The notes below the pieces were generated by a model. It saw only the letters and a list, made by a program, of their open reading frames with translations. It had not been told where the DNA came from and did no database searches. Shown here one piece after another: positions 24,906 to 33,530 of a stretch of 64,000 bases of DNA. Source of the stretch: Paenibacillus sp. A3 (GTDB lineage: Bacteria > Bacillota > Bacilli > Paenibacillales > NBRC-103111); NCBI RefSeq assembly GCF_001399685.1, contig NZ_JTHN01000005.1, positions 1-64,000 of the forward strand, written 5' to 3'. Each line of letters begins with the position of its first letter. The first letter of the stretch is position 1. Made by a program: the position numbers and the translations under genes.

Positions 24906-26377
24906 GCCATGGACGTCGCAGATGAAGTACGATGCGCTTGGACAGGAAATCGAGAGATTGTTGCCAGGCGGCATAATCAGCAGTTGGCAGTACGATGCCG
25001 CAGGACGGCCTGAACGGCATAGCGTGAAAGCGGGCGGACGGGAAACCCGCAAACGAAAGTATACGTGGGATGTGAATAACCGTCTAAAGTCCGTGCTCAA
25101 CGAGCTGACAGGCAAGAAAACGCAGTATGGATACGACGATTTTGGCACCTTGATCGGGGCCACGAACGACTTCGGCAAAATCTTCCGCATGGCCGACAAT
25201 GTCGGGAATTTGTACAGCGACGGACACAAGACGGACCGGTCTTACGGAGCCGGCGGGCGGCTGCTGGAGTTTAACGGAACGAAGTACAGCTATGATGAAG
25301 AAGGAAATCTCGCTGAAAAGATAGACCCGGAAGGCACGCATTGGCGCTATGAGTACTAATGGCAACAATATGATGAGCAAGGTTGTGCGGCCGGACGGAC
25401 AGGAAGTTACGTTTACGTATGATAGCCTCGGTCGCAGGATTGAGAAGCATTTTAACGGTGTGGTACACTGTTATGTGTGGGATGGAAACATTATCCTGCT
25501 TGAGTGGAAAGCGGAGAAGGCACAAGCCGAGAGTGGGGGCAGAGTGGAATGAGGAGTGGTCAAAGTCTCCGAATCGGCACGGACAAGCGCTGAATTCTGA
25601 TGGCTTGACTACATGGATTTTCGAAGACGGAACATTTCATCCTGTAGCAAAGATTACGCCGGAAGGCTCGCACAGTATCATAACGGATCATTTGGGTACG
25701 CCTGTTAAAATGTACGACGATGCAGGGGAAAAAGTCTGGTGGATATTTATGGAAATACTTGACGACAAGATCTTTTAGGCGATCGCAGCGCATGTCCGTT
25801 CCGGTACCGGGACAGTACGAGGACGAGGAGACGGGGCTGTATTACAACCGTTTCCGTTACTATTCGCCGGATGAAGGGATGTATACGCAGCAAGACCCGG
25901 TTGGGTTAGCTGGTGGGACACAATTATATGGGTATGTAAGTGATCCATTAACTTACATTGATCCTTTTGGATTAAGTAGTGATTATATTTTTAGAGGAGA
26001 TGACTTGTATAAATTAGGAATTGACATAGGTCAGGAATTAGGCAAAGTGCTGATATTTCCACTCCATGGGACCATGTAAGAAGGCCAAGCAAGGGAGAGA
26101 CTAGTATATTTACATCATTTGCAATAAAGAAAGGTAACGCTAAAAAATTTACTCAAAAGGATAATATTGTGAAAGTGTCGCTTGAAGATTTGAAAAATCT
26201 GGAACGCGATGGAAAAGTAAAAATTCATACACCAGAATTAGTTGAGCAAATTATGAAATCCAGTGAGGATAAAAAAATTAAAAAGGATGGAAAAAACGTT
26301 AGAAATATTATGGAAAAAATGGACAAATTTTAATAGAAGGTAAGATAGATTCTAAATATATTCAACCATGTAGATGA
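24906..26377 (+). pseudogene. Displaced RHS C-terminal core with a second ADP-ribosyltransferase-like tip (frameshifted)
   Basis: 24906-25500 is nearly identical to 21061-21660 of the VgrG-RHS gene, starting abruptly at the intron fragment. Frameshifts at about 25360, 25540 and 25740 break the core, which resumes as GQYEDEETGLYYNRFRYY and QQDPVGLAGG. The tip begins YIFRGDDLYKLG, shifts frame near 26045, continues TPWDHVRRPSKGETSIFTSF and KKGNAKKF, then after another shift near 26325 ends NGQILIEGKIDSKYIQPCR. It aligns along its length with the intact tip, with Gln where that tip has its putative catalytic Glu. No intact start or frame remains. Confidence 0.85.
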
Positions 26378-26388
26378 GGTGAGTCTGT

Positions 26389-26565
26389 TTGAAGATCACA
26401 GATGCCATGAATACTTATAATATTGCATTAGAATTAATAATAAATGCGGGCTTTGCTATTACAATTAACGACGAGGATGATGATTCGTTTGTCTGGGAAG
26501 CCAAAAAAGGGGATGACATTTTTATTGCTTCAGGTCCATTAAGGGTAGGCTTGAACTGCAAATAA
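26389..26565 (+). pseudogene. Truncated immunity gene of the displaced tip
   Basis: TTG 26389 follows AGGTGAG, 11 bp after the displaced toxin's end. Fifty-eight codons (MKITDAMNTYNIALELIINA, GFAITINDEDDDSFVWEAKK, then DDIFIASGPLRVGLNCK) resemble the immunity protein at 22602. The native sequence stops at about codon 54, where IS1182 transposase DNA begins and supplies a stop. The missing C-terminal half makes function unlikely. Confidence 0.6.
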
Positions 26566-27138
26566 AGAAATTTGGGTTTGACCAAACACTGGAAGCCGTT
26601 GCCCTGGATGCCGGCTATTACACAGCAGATATCTGCAAGAAACTCCACGCTCGGAAGATTTATGCCGTCATTGGCGGTCGAAGCTATACCCCAGTAAAAG
26701 GCTTGATCGCCAAGTGGCGATTTAAGTATGACAAGGAGCGCGACTTGTATACCTGTCCGCAAAAAACAAGAGCTGACCTATGCCACGACAGACCGGGAGG
26801 GTTACCGCCAGTACAAGTCGGATCCTGAGATTTGCAAAGACTGTCCGCTCCTTTCCCAGTGTACACGTTCAAGGAACAAACAAAGGATTCTGACACGACA
26901 TGTTTGGCAAGACAGCAAGGAGTTGGTAAAACAAAACGGGCGGTCTCGCTCGGGCAAATATCTGTACCGTCTCCGGTACCAAACGATTGAGCGAAGTTTC
27001 GCGGATGCCAAAGAGCTCCATGGACTTCGCTATTGCCGGTTCCGCGGCAAGAAAAAAGTCTTAGAGCAAGCGCTCATGACTGCCATCTGCCAGAACGTCA
27101 AGAAGATCGCCAACCACCTGGCCAAACTAGCCGGGTAG
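26566..27138 (+). mobile_element. IS1182-family transposase remnant
   Basis: C-terminal half of a transposase: ALDAGYYTADICKKLHARKI ... then, after a slip in an A run near 26763, ELTYATTDREGYRQYKSDPE, CKDCPLLSQC, RHVWQDSK and YQTIERSFADAKELHGLRYC to the stop at 27138. The CxxC..C block and the ERSFADAK.LHGLR block with the last catalytic Glu are IS1182/IS1380-like, most like IS1182. The 5' half of the element and its left end are gone. The 90 bp after the stop may include the right end. Confidence 0.8.
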
Positions 27139-27230
27139 GGCGATCTTCTGCTTTTCTTATCTTCGATCTTTTCCGAGAATAGATAGTTGATCAAGTGAGC
27201 TCTTTAAAAACACAGCTTTGTCAACAAGCT

Positions 27231-27258
27231 AAGGCATCTCATGACGAGATGCCTTTTT
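27231..27258 (+). terminator. Intrinsic terminator at the end of the toxin island
   Basis: AAGGCATCTC and GAGATGCCTT pair around ATGAC, followed by T. It separates the island from the following operon. Confidence 0.85.
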
Positions 27259-27339
27259 GCCGTTCAATCTCATCTCCATGAATTTGTAAAGAAAATAATG
27301 CGCACATTAAAGTTACCATCCAAAAAAGGGGGCTTTGTT

Positions 27340-27684
27340 GTGAAAATTATCTTTAAGCTTTTGCTTAACGGGGCGATCGCCGTCACGATCCTCCTTTGGC
27401 TGACAAGGGCTACGTTCTGGGAAGCGGCTATAGCCTCCGTTGTCCTTAGCGTGATAGCTTATTTGGTGGGTGACCAGTATGTGCTGAGGATAAGCAACAA
27501 TACAGTCGCGACGCTTGTCGATGCGGTGCTGGCCTTTGTTTATTTTTGGGTCGTCGCTTCCTTGCTGAAATGGGATTTGAGTATCGGCGGGCTCATCTTC
27601 CTCACGCTGTTTCTCGGGGTCGGTGAAGCGGTGTACCACCGGTTTCTGGCAAGTGACCGGGAAAGGGGAAAGGTTACCGGCTAA
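27340..27684 (+). CDS. DUF2512 membrane protein (YndM-like)
   Basis: 114 aa from GTG 27340 (AAAAGGGGG ribosome site). Four predicted membrane helices with short loops (KLLLNGAIAVTILLWLTRA, AAIASVVLSVIAYLVGDQYV, TLVDAVLAFVYFWVVASLL, GGLIFLTLFLGVGEAVYHRF). This is the pattern of the DUF2512 family of Bacillales, whose role is unknown. It lies 10 bp before the DUF2243 gene. Confidence 0.75.
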   Translation: MKIIFKLLLNGAIAVTILLWLTRATFWEAAIASVVLSVIAYLVGDQYVLRISNNTVATLVDAVLAFVYFWVVASLLKWDLSIGGLIFLTLFLGVGEAVYHRFLASDRERGKVTG

Positions 27685-27694
27685 TTGACGAATC

Positions 27695-28195
27695 ATGGCT
27701 AAGCGAATGATAAAACCGGGATTCAACAAACGCTATCCATACTGGGACCGCAACCTAGGGTCGGGCTGTCTGTTCGGGCTTGGTTTGGTGGCCTTTATTG
27801 ATGAAGCCGTATTTCATCAACTGCTGCATTGGCACCATTTCTACGATAAGTCGACAACCGGTATCGGCTTGATCTCGGATGGCTTGTTTCACGCTTTTAG
27901 CTGGCTTGCAACGATCGGCGGGCTGTTCATGTTTGCCGACCTTCTCCAGCGAAACGCTTTGCTGCTCCAAAGATGGTGGGGAGGGGTTCTGCTCGGCAGC
28001 GGCGTTTTTCAGTTATATGACGGAACGATCCAGCACAAGTTGATGCGCCTTCACCAGATCCGGTACGTCGAAAATGTCATGATCTACGATCTGATATGGA
28101 ACTTCGCCGCGATAGGCATGATCGTGATCGGCAGTATGTTCCTCATTCGTTCGAAAAGTAACAAGCTTGGAAGGGTGGCCACGGATGAATCATGA
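27695..28195 (+). CDS. DUF2243 membrane protein
   Basis: 166 aa with four membrane helices and the conserved histidine-rich blocks of DUF2243: GFVAFIDEAVFHQLLHWHHF-like (here GLVAFIDEAVFHQLLHWHHF), SDGLFHAFSW and DGTIQHKLMRLHQIR. The many His suggest heme or metal binding. DUF2243 genes commonly sit beside ctaG, pointing to a link with cytochrome oxidase or copper. Its end overlaps the ctaG start by 11 bp, so the two are translationally coupled. Confidence 0.85.
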   Translation: MAKRMIKPGFNKRYPYWDRNLGSGCLFGLGLVAFIDEAVFHQLLHWHHFYDKSTTGIGLISDGLFHAFSWLATIGGLFMFADLLQRNALLLQRWWGGVLLGSGVFQLYDGTIQHKLMRLHQIRYVENVMIYDLIWNFAAIGMIVIGSMFLIRSKSNKLGRVATDES

Positions 28196-28973
28196 GCTTG
28201 TCCATTACGAATCGAGGAGCCTTGCCGAGTTTGGGTTGGCGTGGACAGCCATATTAGTACTGGTTCTTTATGTTTTTGCCGCGGTCGTATCCGGCCGTCG
28301 GTTCAAGCCGTGGCCGCTGTACCGATATGTTTGCTGGTTTTTCGGTATTGGCAGCGCAGCTGTTGCTGTGATCGGACCTTTGGCCCATCGGGGACACACG
28401 GTTTTTGCAGCGCATATGACCGGGCATCTGCTGCTTGGAATGCTGGCACCGCTCTTACTGGCGCTTGCGGCACCCATGACACTTCTCTTAAGATCCCTTC
28501 CCGTACCATGGTCGCGAAAGCTATCACATGCGCTGAAAAGTCGGCCGTTGGCAATACTAACCGATCCGGCGGTAAACTCCGTCCTTAATATCGGAGGCTT
28601 GTGGGTTCTATATACAACGGACCTGTATATGATGATGCATCAAAATGTTATTATTCATATCCTGGTTCATGTCCATGTTTTTTGGGCCGGGTATTTATTT
28701 ACGGCGTCCATGTTATATGTCGACCCGGCACCGCACCGGACAGGCTTCCTTTACCGTGCGACAGTGCTTGTATTGGCCTTGGCGGGACACGGCATCTTGT
28801 CCAAGTACATTTATGCCCATCCACCCGCCGGTGTGTCCGGAATACAGGCGGAGGAAGGGGGCAAGCTGATGTACTACGGCGGCGATGCCATCGACGTGGT
28901 TCTCATCTTTATGTTTTGCCTTCAATGGTTTAGAGCAGCCCGTCCCCGCATGGGGATGGTCGCAAAGGCTTAA
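28185..28973 (+). CDS. ctaG: Cytochrome c oxidase assembly protein, CtaG (caa3_CtaG) family
   Basis: 262 aa with about seven membrane helices. Conserved histidines of the family are present: IGPLAHRGHTVFAAHMTGHLLLGM, TTDLYMMMHQNVIIHILVHVHVFWAGYLF and ALAGHGILSKYIY. CtaG of Bacillales is needed to form active caa3 oxidase, probably through copper delivery to CuA/CuB. ATG 28185 with GGAAGGGTGG upstream is preferred over 28167. It is in an operon with DUF2512 and DUF2243 genes; no caa3 structural genes are in the window. Confidence 0.9.
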   Translation: MNHELVHYESRSLAEFGLAWTAILVLVLYVFAAVVSGRRFKPWPLYRYVCWFFGIGSAAVAVIGPLAHRGHTVFAAHMTGHLLLGMLAPLLLALAAPMTLLLRSLPVPWSRKLSHALKSRPLAILTDPAVNSVLNIGGLWVLYTTDLYMMMHQNVIIHILVHVHVFWAGYLFTASMLYVDPAPHRTGFLYRATVLVLALAGHGILSKYIYAHPPAGVSGIQAEEGGKLMYYGGDAIDVVLIFMFCLQWFRAARPRMGMVAKA

Positions 28974-29003
28974 GATCTGGATATAAAGGAGGAATTTGAA
29001 CCC

Positions 29004-29147
29004 ATGTCACATCAATGCTATTACTGTGAAAAAAAGGCTGAAACTGCCCATAGTATTACGATATATGACGACAGCGGCGTTGAAGAACGTCTCGAAGTTC
29101 TTTGCCGTCCCTGTTATGAGGATTGGCTGCTTTCGCAAAAAGGGTAA
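29004..29147 (+). CDS. 47-residue CxxC zinc-ribbon-like protein
   Basis: ATG 29004 follows a strong AAAGGAGG. The 47-residue product has CYYC near the start and CRPC in its second half (Cys5, Cys8, Cys34, Cys37), a spacing suited to one zinc ion. No other motif. It is 30 bp after ctaG and ends before a terminator, so it is probably the last gene of that operon. Four correctly spaced cysteines and the ribosome site make it credible despite its size. Confidence 0.7.
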   Translation: MSHQCYYCEKKAETAHSITIYDDSGVEERLEVLCRPCYEDWLLSQKG

Positions 29148-29182
29148 TTGCCGAAAATATGAAATGCCGCATCTAATCGAAG

Positions 29183-29218
29183 CCACAATGCGGAAGGAGC
29201 CGCACTGTGGTTATTTTT
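29183..29218 (+). terminator. Intrinsic terminator after the small zinc-ribbon gene
   Basis: CCACAATGCGG and CCGCACTGTGG pair around AAGGAG, followed by a T-rich run. Confidence 0.85.
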
Positions 29219-29386
29219 GTTGGAATATTTTATTGTATGTACAGGAACTGATAAAATGTTGGAGAGAATATTAATATATTTCATTGGATTTATGATTAAT
29301 GCTATTTATTATTAATGATATTTAGCTGGAATCGATTTCTGAGGGGATATTTTCCTGGCTTAGCATCATTTTCAGGAGAAATTAAC

Positions 29387-29680
29387 ATGAGCGATTCAAT
29401 ACCGGAACATTTGGAAAGCACCTGTACCATGTTAAGTAAAGCGTTCCCAACAGGCATTGGAGAAGAGGAATACTATCCGCTGCTCGCCTTTTTGTACGAA
29501 CATCTGACGGATAGAAATTTAGCCGAAGTCATTGTTTTAGTTACAGGTAAAGATAGTGCTGTAGCTCTTAGTGATGTCCATCGATCGGTAACGACAAATC
29601 GGCCTGGGCAGGAAAGTCTAGACTTAGTAAAATGGAAGCTAATGACTCAGGGTTACGAAGCATGGCTAAATGAAGAGTAG
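29387..29680 (+). CDS. DUF3349-like small protein
   Basis: 97 aa from ATG 29387, with AGGAGA 7 bp upstream. All-helical pattern: FPTGIGEEEYYPLLAFLYEH, LTDRNLAEVIVLVTG, then ALSDVHRSVTTNRP and LVKWKLMTQGYEAWL. The order 'P.GV...DY.PLLALL...LT...V' then a two-helix end is that of DUF3349. Function unknown. It stands alone; the IS1595 element was inserted 12 bp after its stop. Confidence 0.5.
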   Translation: MSDSIPEHLESTCTMLSKAFPTGIGEEEYYPLLAFLYEHLTDRNLAEVIVLVTGKDSAVALSDVHRSVTTNRPGQESLDLVKWKLMTQGYEAWLNEE

Positions 29681-29741
29681 GTAAACCTATTTTTTAAAAG
29701 GCTATGTTAATAAACTTTGTTGATTACTATCAAAATGAAAA

Positions 29742-29760
29742 CCGCCTTTTCCAAAGGCGG
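29742..29760 (-). terminator. Terminator of the passenger gene
   Basis: ACCGCCTTT and AAAGGCGGT pair, with a T-rich run on the minus strand, 10 bp after the DinB-like stop. Confidence 0.7.
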
Positions 29761-29769
29761 TAATTAGGG

Positions 29770-30510
29770 CTATCGTATCCCAGTTTGTTGAGCTTGTCGG
29801 TTTGATTTTTTCATTTCCTTTTGCAACTTCTCCTTAATACGGGCACATTTATTCAAATGCAAAAAATTATGTCTTGTTGCTGGCATTAGCACAAGTCCAG
29901 CAATTGTCTTCTTGTTCCAATATTCAGCAATACCACTTGCTTCCTGAAGAATAGCATTTTCATCAAACAACTTTTTGATTCTACAATCTTGAACTTTATC
30001 TCTGAACTCGCCTGGTTGCAGTGACGAAATTATTTGTCGGGTTTGTTTTCCCACGGCTATTCTATATTCTAATAGTGATTCTATATTTATAAGTGAACTT
30101 AATTCTGCGATATCGTCATCACTCATGCTGTTTCCGCTATGGGGAAATCTGATGTTCATTTTTTGTAGCCAATTATCAGAATGAAGTACCTGCTGACTGT
30201 CAGCAACTAAAATATTCATCGTCATGTCCTCGACTCTTGCAATATGCCAGAGATGCCATACGATTGAATTTTTTGTATCTGGAGCATTTACTGGATACTT
30301 CCTTAATGCACTTTCCTCCAGACTTTCCAAAACGAAATCCTCCAAAGTATTGATGCGGTCGTTACTCATTTTCGATGAGTACAACAAAGCATGATGATTG
30401 AGAAAAAGCTCAATCGCTCGAGCATGCTCGTTTGGATTCAATATGATTTCAGTTAAATTCTTATGGTTTTCATTCCAAACCCTTCTTTGCTCCAAATCCA
30501 TTGAAATCAA
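29770..30510 (-). CDS. DinB-superfamily protein carried by IS1595
   Basis: 246 aa. A DinB-like four-helix metal domain is suggested by SIVWHLWHIARVEDMTMNIL (HxxxH-like His set) and the C-terminal ATRHNFLHLNKCARIKE, which supplies further His. DinB/YfiT proteins are metal-dependent enzymes, often thiol transferases or hydrolases. The gene lies inside the IS1595 element downstream of, and on the same strand as, the transposase, so it moves with it. It could confer a stress or detoxification trait. ATG 30510 is used; ATG 30501 is in frame. Confidence 0.65.
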   Translation of the reverse strand: MISMDLEQRRVWNENHKNLTEIILNPNEHARAIELFLNHHALLYSSKMSNDRINTLEDFVLESLEESALRKYPVNAPDTKNSIVWHLWHIARVEDMTMNILVADSQQVLHSDNWLQKMNIRFPHSGNSMSDDDIAELSSLINIESLLEYRIAVGKQTRQIISSLQPGEFRDKVQDCRIKKLFDENAILQEASGIAEYWNKKTIAGLVLMPATRHNFLHLNKCARIKEKLQKEMKKSNRQAQQTGIR

Positions 30511-30543
30511 CTCCAGAATAAAAGTGGGAAGCGACCCATTCCC

Positions 30544-31590
30544 TTAGCAAACAAACGATGCTTGACGAAGATGAGCATTCGTCTCTTTTACAGGAAACAG
30601 ACAAGATAAAACTAACATATTTTTCTTATTCGACGCTGTGTTCTCATATTCCTTGCTGTCTAAATAACGGAACCATGCCAAGTAGTTTTGCAGATACTTG
30701 GTTGCCACACTGTTGAAGCGGTCCATCCATCGTTTTAGTCTGCTGTGATAACTGTTCACATTCTGTATGTGGTAAATACCTTTTACACGCTGTTTCCCAT
30801 CGGATTTAAACCGATAATGAGACAAGCCTTTTTTGTTGGCGAAGGAACTGAATGCTCTCCATGAGTCAGCACAGAGCACATTTGCCCCTGTTAGATGAAC
30901 GCCAATAGCTTCGTCCAGTTTTGATGTTCGAATGCGACCACGCCCAAGAATTCCAGAGTAAGTGGTCCTCTGACGGTCACGAGCAACCAAAACACACACT
31001 TGGTCATTACTTATCCCACGTAACTTGGCTTTACCTCCACGTTTACGTGGTTTACGTCCAATGATATTTTTCTTTCCCTTTTCAGAGTAAAGGAAATAGG
31101 TCTCGTCCAATTCGACGATACCTTTGGAAGGTTTCGGATGGTATCTGTTTCAAGGCAGATAAAATCTTATGTCGCCATAGAACAGGGTTACATGCGTAAC
31201 TTCCCCATGCAGTAATTCCGCACTCTTACGTAGCGAAAATCCCTCAATCATGCATTCTATGAACCGAATCCAAAGATGAGGTCGTTTCGTTCTTTGTAGA
31301 GGGGTATTGGTAAGGTCATTGAAGGTATGACGACAAGCTTTACAACGGTAACGTTGACGCTTCACTGTTCCAGAACGAGTTTTAATCGTATATTTACCGA
31401 ACCGAACAACGGAGTGATTATTACAATGTGGACATACCAACCCGTCCTTATGTTTTTGTTCCTGAATTTCGTCGATAGCACGAACAGGTGTGCCAGCTCC
31501 ACTCGTGCGAGACTGTAAAAAGTAAATGAGTTCTCGCTTACTACTATCATCTAAAGCTCCTGCGAGTCGCTTTAAGTCCTTCAAATCCAT
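30544..31590 (-). pseudogene. IS1595-family transposase with two compensating indels
   Basis: N-terminal half 31590-31150: helical start, a CPHC...CKAC zinc ribbon (GLVCPHCNNHSVVRFGKY ... RYRCKACRHTFNDLTNTPL) and a DNA-binding segment. C-terminal half from 31110: the DDE/ISXO2 domain starting DETYFLYSEKGKK, with LCADSWRAFSSFA and YHSRLKRWMDRFN. Both halves are in one frame, but between them the protein reads correctly (FYWRHKILSALKQIPSETF) only in the next frame. That implies loss of one T near 31178 and gain of one C near 31130, leaving a TGA at 31150-31152. Confidence 0.85.
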
Positions 31591-31881
31591 AGGTAAAATT
31601 ACTCCGAAGTTGGTTTATACCCATAATCGTAGAACATTTGTTCCTATTTATCAAATATCAACAATCTCATTTAACATAGCCTTTTAAAATAACTTAAAGG
31701 TCGGATGGAGGAAGCCCTGGTGGATTTTAAATCTCACTTCCAGATAATCAAAGCGATCTGATGGAGATAGCCCGCCGCATACCGTTTCTTTCATCGATTT
31801 TGTATTCTGTGATGAATCAAAAATATATTGCATCAAGCAAAGAATCCATCCATAGACTAGTATATATAAGTAGCTTCAACC

Positions 31882-32025
31882 ATGAAAAAAGTTATTGGGA
31901 AAATGAACGGGGACTTGCCGTATGTGATGACGAGCGAAGAGCTGGACATGATGCTTGACGAAGATCGTCGAAAACTTGCAGGAACAGGGCGTCTCGGTTG
32001 GCTTTGCATGAATAATTTCAGTTGA
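31882..32025 (+). pseudogene. Short degenerate coding fragment
   Basis: ATG 31882 opens 47 codons (MKKVIGKMNGDLPYVMTSEE...). One frame over, the second half would read IVENLQEQGVSVGFA and stop, which looks more protein-like, so a one-base slip near 31960 is likely. No ribosome site. The rest of the 390-bp gap between the IS element and the riboswitch shows nothing recognisable. Confidence 0.25.
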
Positions 32026-32069
32026 CACTGGCTTCCGGACTGCTATAGACTTACTGTGGACAACCGAAT

Positions 32070-32256
32070 AGGTGGAAACAGGTGCTTCAGCGATCGGCTG
32101 AAGCTTAAAAGGGAAGTACGGTGCAAATCCGTCGCGGTCCCGCCACTGTTATGGGAGCCGGAAGGTCCGGCTATTTTTCGGCACAACGTCACTGGAGCTT
32201 ATTTCCGGGAAGACGCCGAAGGAAAAACCCTGAGTCAGGAGACCTGCCTGTTTTGA
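32070..32256 (+). ncRNA. Cobalamin (B12) riboswitch
   Basis: The conserved core is present in order: AGGTGC..., AGGGAA, GGTGCAAATCC, GCGGTCCC, the B12 box GCCACTGT (32142-32149), GGAGCCGGAAGG, CACTGG, GGGAAGACGCCGAAGG, and CTGAGTCAGGAGACCTGCC. AACAGGT (from 32077) pairs with ACCTGCCTGTT to close the element. A terminator hairpin follows at 32351, so adenosylcobalamin binding should stop transcription of the transporter operon. Confidence 0.95.
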
Positions 32257-32350
32257 CAACACTGCTATAACCCTGCGGAGAATGGGGAGGTGTTAGGATG
32301 CTAGGGCTAATTGGGGACCTTGATGGGTCAATCGGGTCGTCATCTCTTAT

Positions 32351-32397
32351 GGAGGAGCATTTCTAACCGCTGATCGTGGTTGGAGATGCTCCTTTTT
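32351..32397 (+). terminator. Riboswitch-controlled terminator
   Basis: GGAGCAT.TC.AACC and GGTT.GAGATGCTCC pair, followed by five T. It lies 32 bp before the permease start and 95 bp after the riboswitch. Confidence 0.85.
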
Positions 32398-32428
32398 GCA
32401 TGTACTTAGGAAAAAGAGGGGGAGTTCG

Positions 32429-33511
32429 ATGAGCAGCATCATACAAGAGAGGTCTGCGCGAGCGGAACGAACCGTGGCCGAAGGACGTTTCCCGTTGGTG
32501 CTGCTGGGGCTGTTCGGAATTTTGCTCGGATCCATCACGCTCGCAGTCATGCTGGGGCCGGTTCGCATCGAACCGTCGATCGTCTGGAAGATTGCCTTCT
32601 CGCATATTCCCGGACTGGACCGGTGGCTGGAGCCCGACTGGTCCAAGGCGCAGGGCAACATCGTCTGGGATATCCGCTTCCCGCGCGTGCTGCTTGGCGC
32701 CGTCGTCGGAGGCGGACTGGCTGTGGTAGGCACCGCGATTCAGGCATTGACCCGCAATCCGCTGTCCGACCCGTATATTCTGGGAGTGTCCTCGGGGGCA
32801 TCCGCCGCCGCGACGCTCGTCATTTTATTCGGAGCTTTCCAGTTGTTCGGGCAGTATGCTTTATCGGTGTCGGCTTTTATCGGTTCGTTAATTGCCATTG
32901 TTCTGGTGTACATGCTGGCCCGCGTAGGAGGCGCATTGTCCAACACCCGCTTGCTGCTCGCAGGTATTGCGGTATCGATGATGTTGTCGGCCTTGACCAG
33001 CTTTATCGTCACGATGGCTCCGAAGGAAGAAGGCATCCGCTCGGCGATGTTCTGGATGATGGGAAGCCTGACCGGGGCCAAATGGAGCTACTTGACGTTT
33101 CCGTCCTGTGTTGTCGTCGCCGGTACGCTGTATCTGCTGCTTCAATACCGTTCGCTGAACGCGCTGCTCATGGGGGAAGAGACGGCCGTGACCTTGGGGG
33201 TGAACATGGATCGCTTCCGTAAAGTCCTGGTTATTCTGACCTCCTTGCTCACGGGGGTAATCGTTGCCGTGAGCGGAGCCATCGGGTTTATCGGCTTGAT
33301 GATTCCGCACTTGGTCCGGCTGATGGTCGGCTCCGATCACCGCCGCGTTTTACCGGTCAGCGTACTGCTGGGAGCGTCGTTTATGATCTGGGCCGACGTG
33401 TTCGCAAGGCTTGTCATTGCGCCGGAGGAGCTTCCTGTCGGGATCGTGACGGCGCTGTGCGGGGGACCGTTCTTCATTTGGCTGCTGCGCCGCAGCTCAT
33501 ACTCATTCTAG
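32429..33511 (+). CDS. Cobalamin-type ABC transporter permease (FecCD/BtuC family)
   Basis: About 360 aa, with around ten membrane helices. Family motifs: DIRFPRVLLGAVVGGGLAVVGTAIQALTRNPLSDPYILGVSSGASAAA, and near the end VSGAIGFIGLMIPHLVRLMVG, the loop that contacts the ATPase. FecCD permeases import cobalamin, heme or Fe-siderophores; the B12 riboswitch upstream makes cobalamin or a corrinoid the likely cargo. ATG 32429 has an AGAGGGGGAG ribosome site. It is followed 19 bp later by the ATPase gene. Confidence 0.93.
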   Translation: MSSIIQERSARAERTVAEGRFPLVLLGLFGILLGSITLAVMLGPVRIEPSIVWKIAFSHIPGLDRWLEPDWSKAQGNIVWDIRFPRVLLGAVVGGGLAVVGTAIQALTRNPLSDPYILGVSSGASAAATLVILFGAFQLFGQYALSVSAFIGSLIAIVLVYMLARVGGALSNTRLLLAGIAVSMMLSALTSFIVTMAPKEEGIRSAMFWMMGSLTGAKWSYLTFPSCVVVAGTLYLLLQYRSLNALLMGEETAVTLGVNMDRFRKVLVILTSLLTGVIVAVSGAIGFIGLMIPHLVRLMVGSDHRRVLPVSVLLGASFMIWADVFARLVIAPEELPVGIVTALCGGPFFIWLLRRSSYSF

Positions 33512-33530
33512 AGAGGAGGGGACCAACAAG

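Larger units (their letters stand above)
29700..31681 (-). mobile_element. Complete IS1595-family element with a passenger gene
   Basis: 1,982 bp bounded by inverted ends GGCTATGTTAA... and ...TTAACATAGCC. An exact 8-bp duplication, TTTTAAAA, lies on both sides (29692-29699 and 31682-31689); 8 bp is the IS1595 size. Inside, on the minus strand, are a zinc-ribbon/ISXO2-type transposase (30544-31590) and a DinB-like passenger gene (29770-30510). The perfect target duplication points to recent insertion, although the transposase frame is already broken. Confidence 0.9.
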
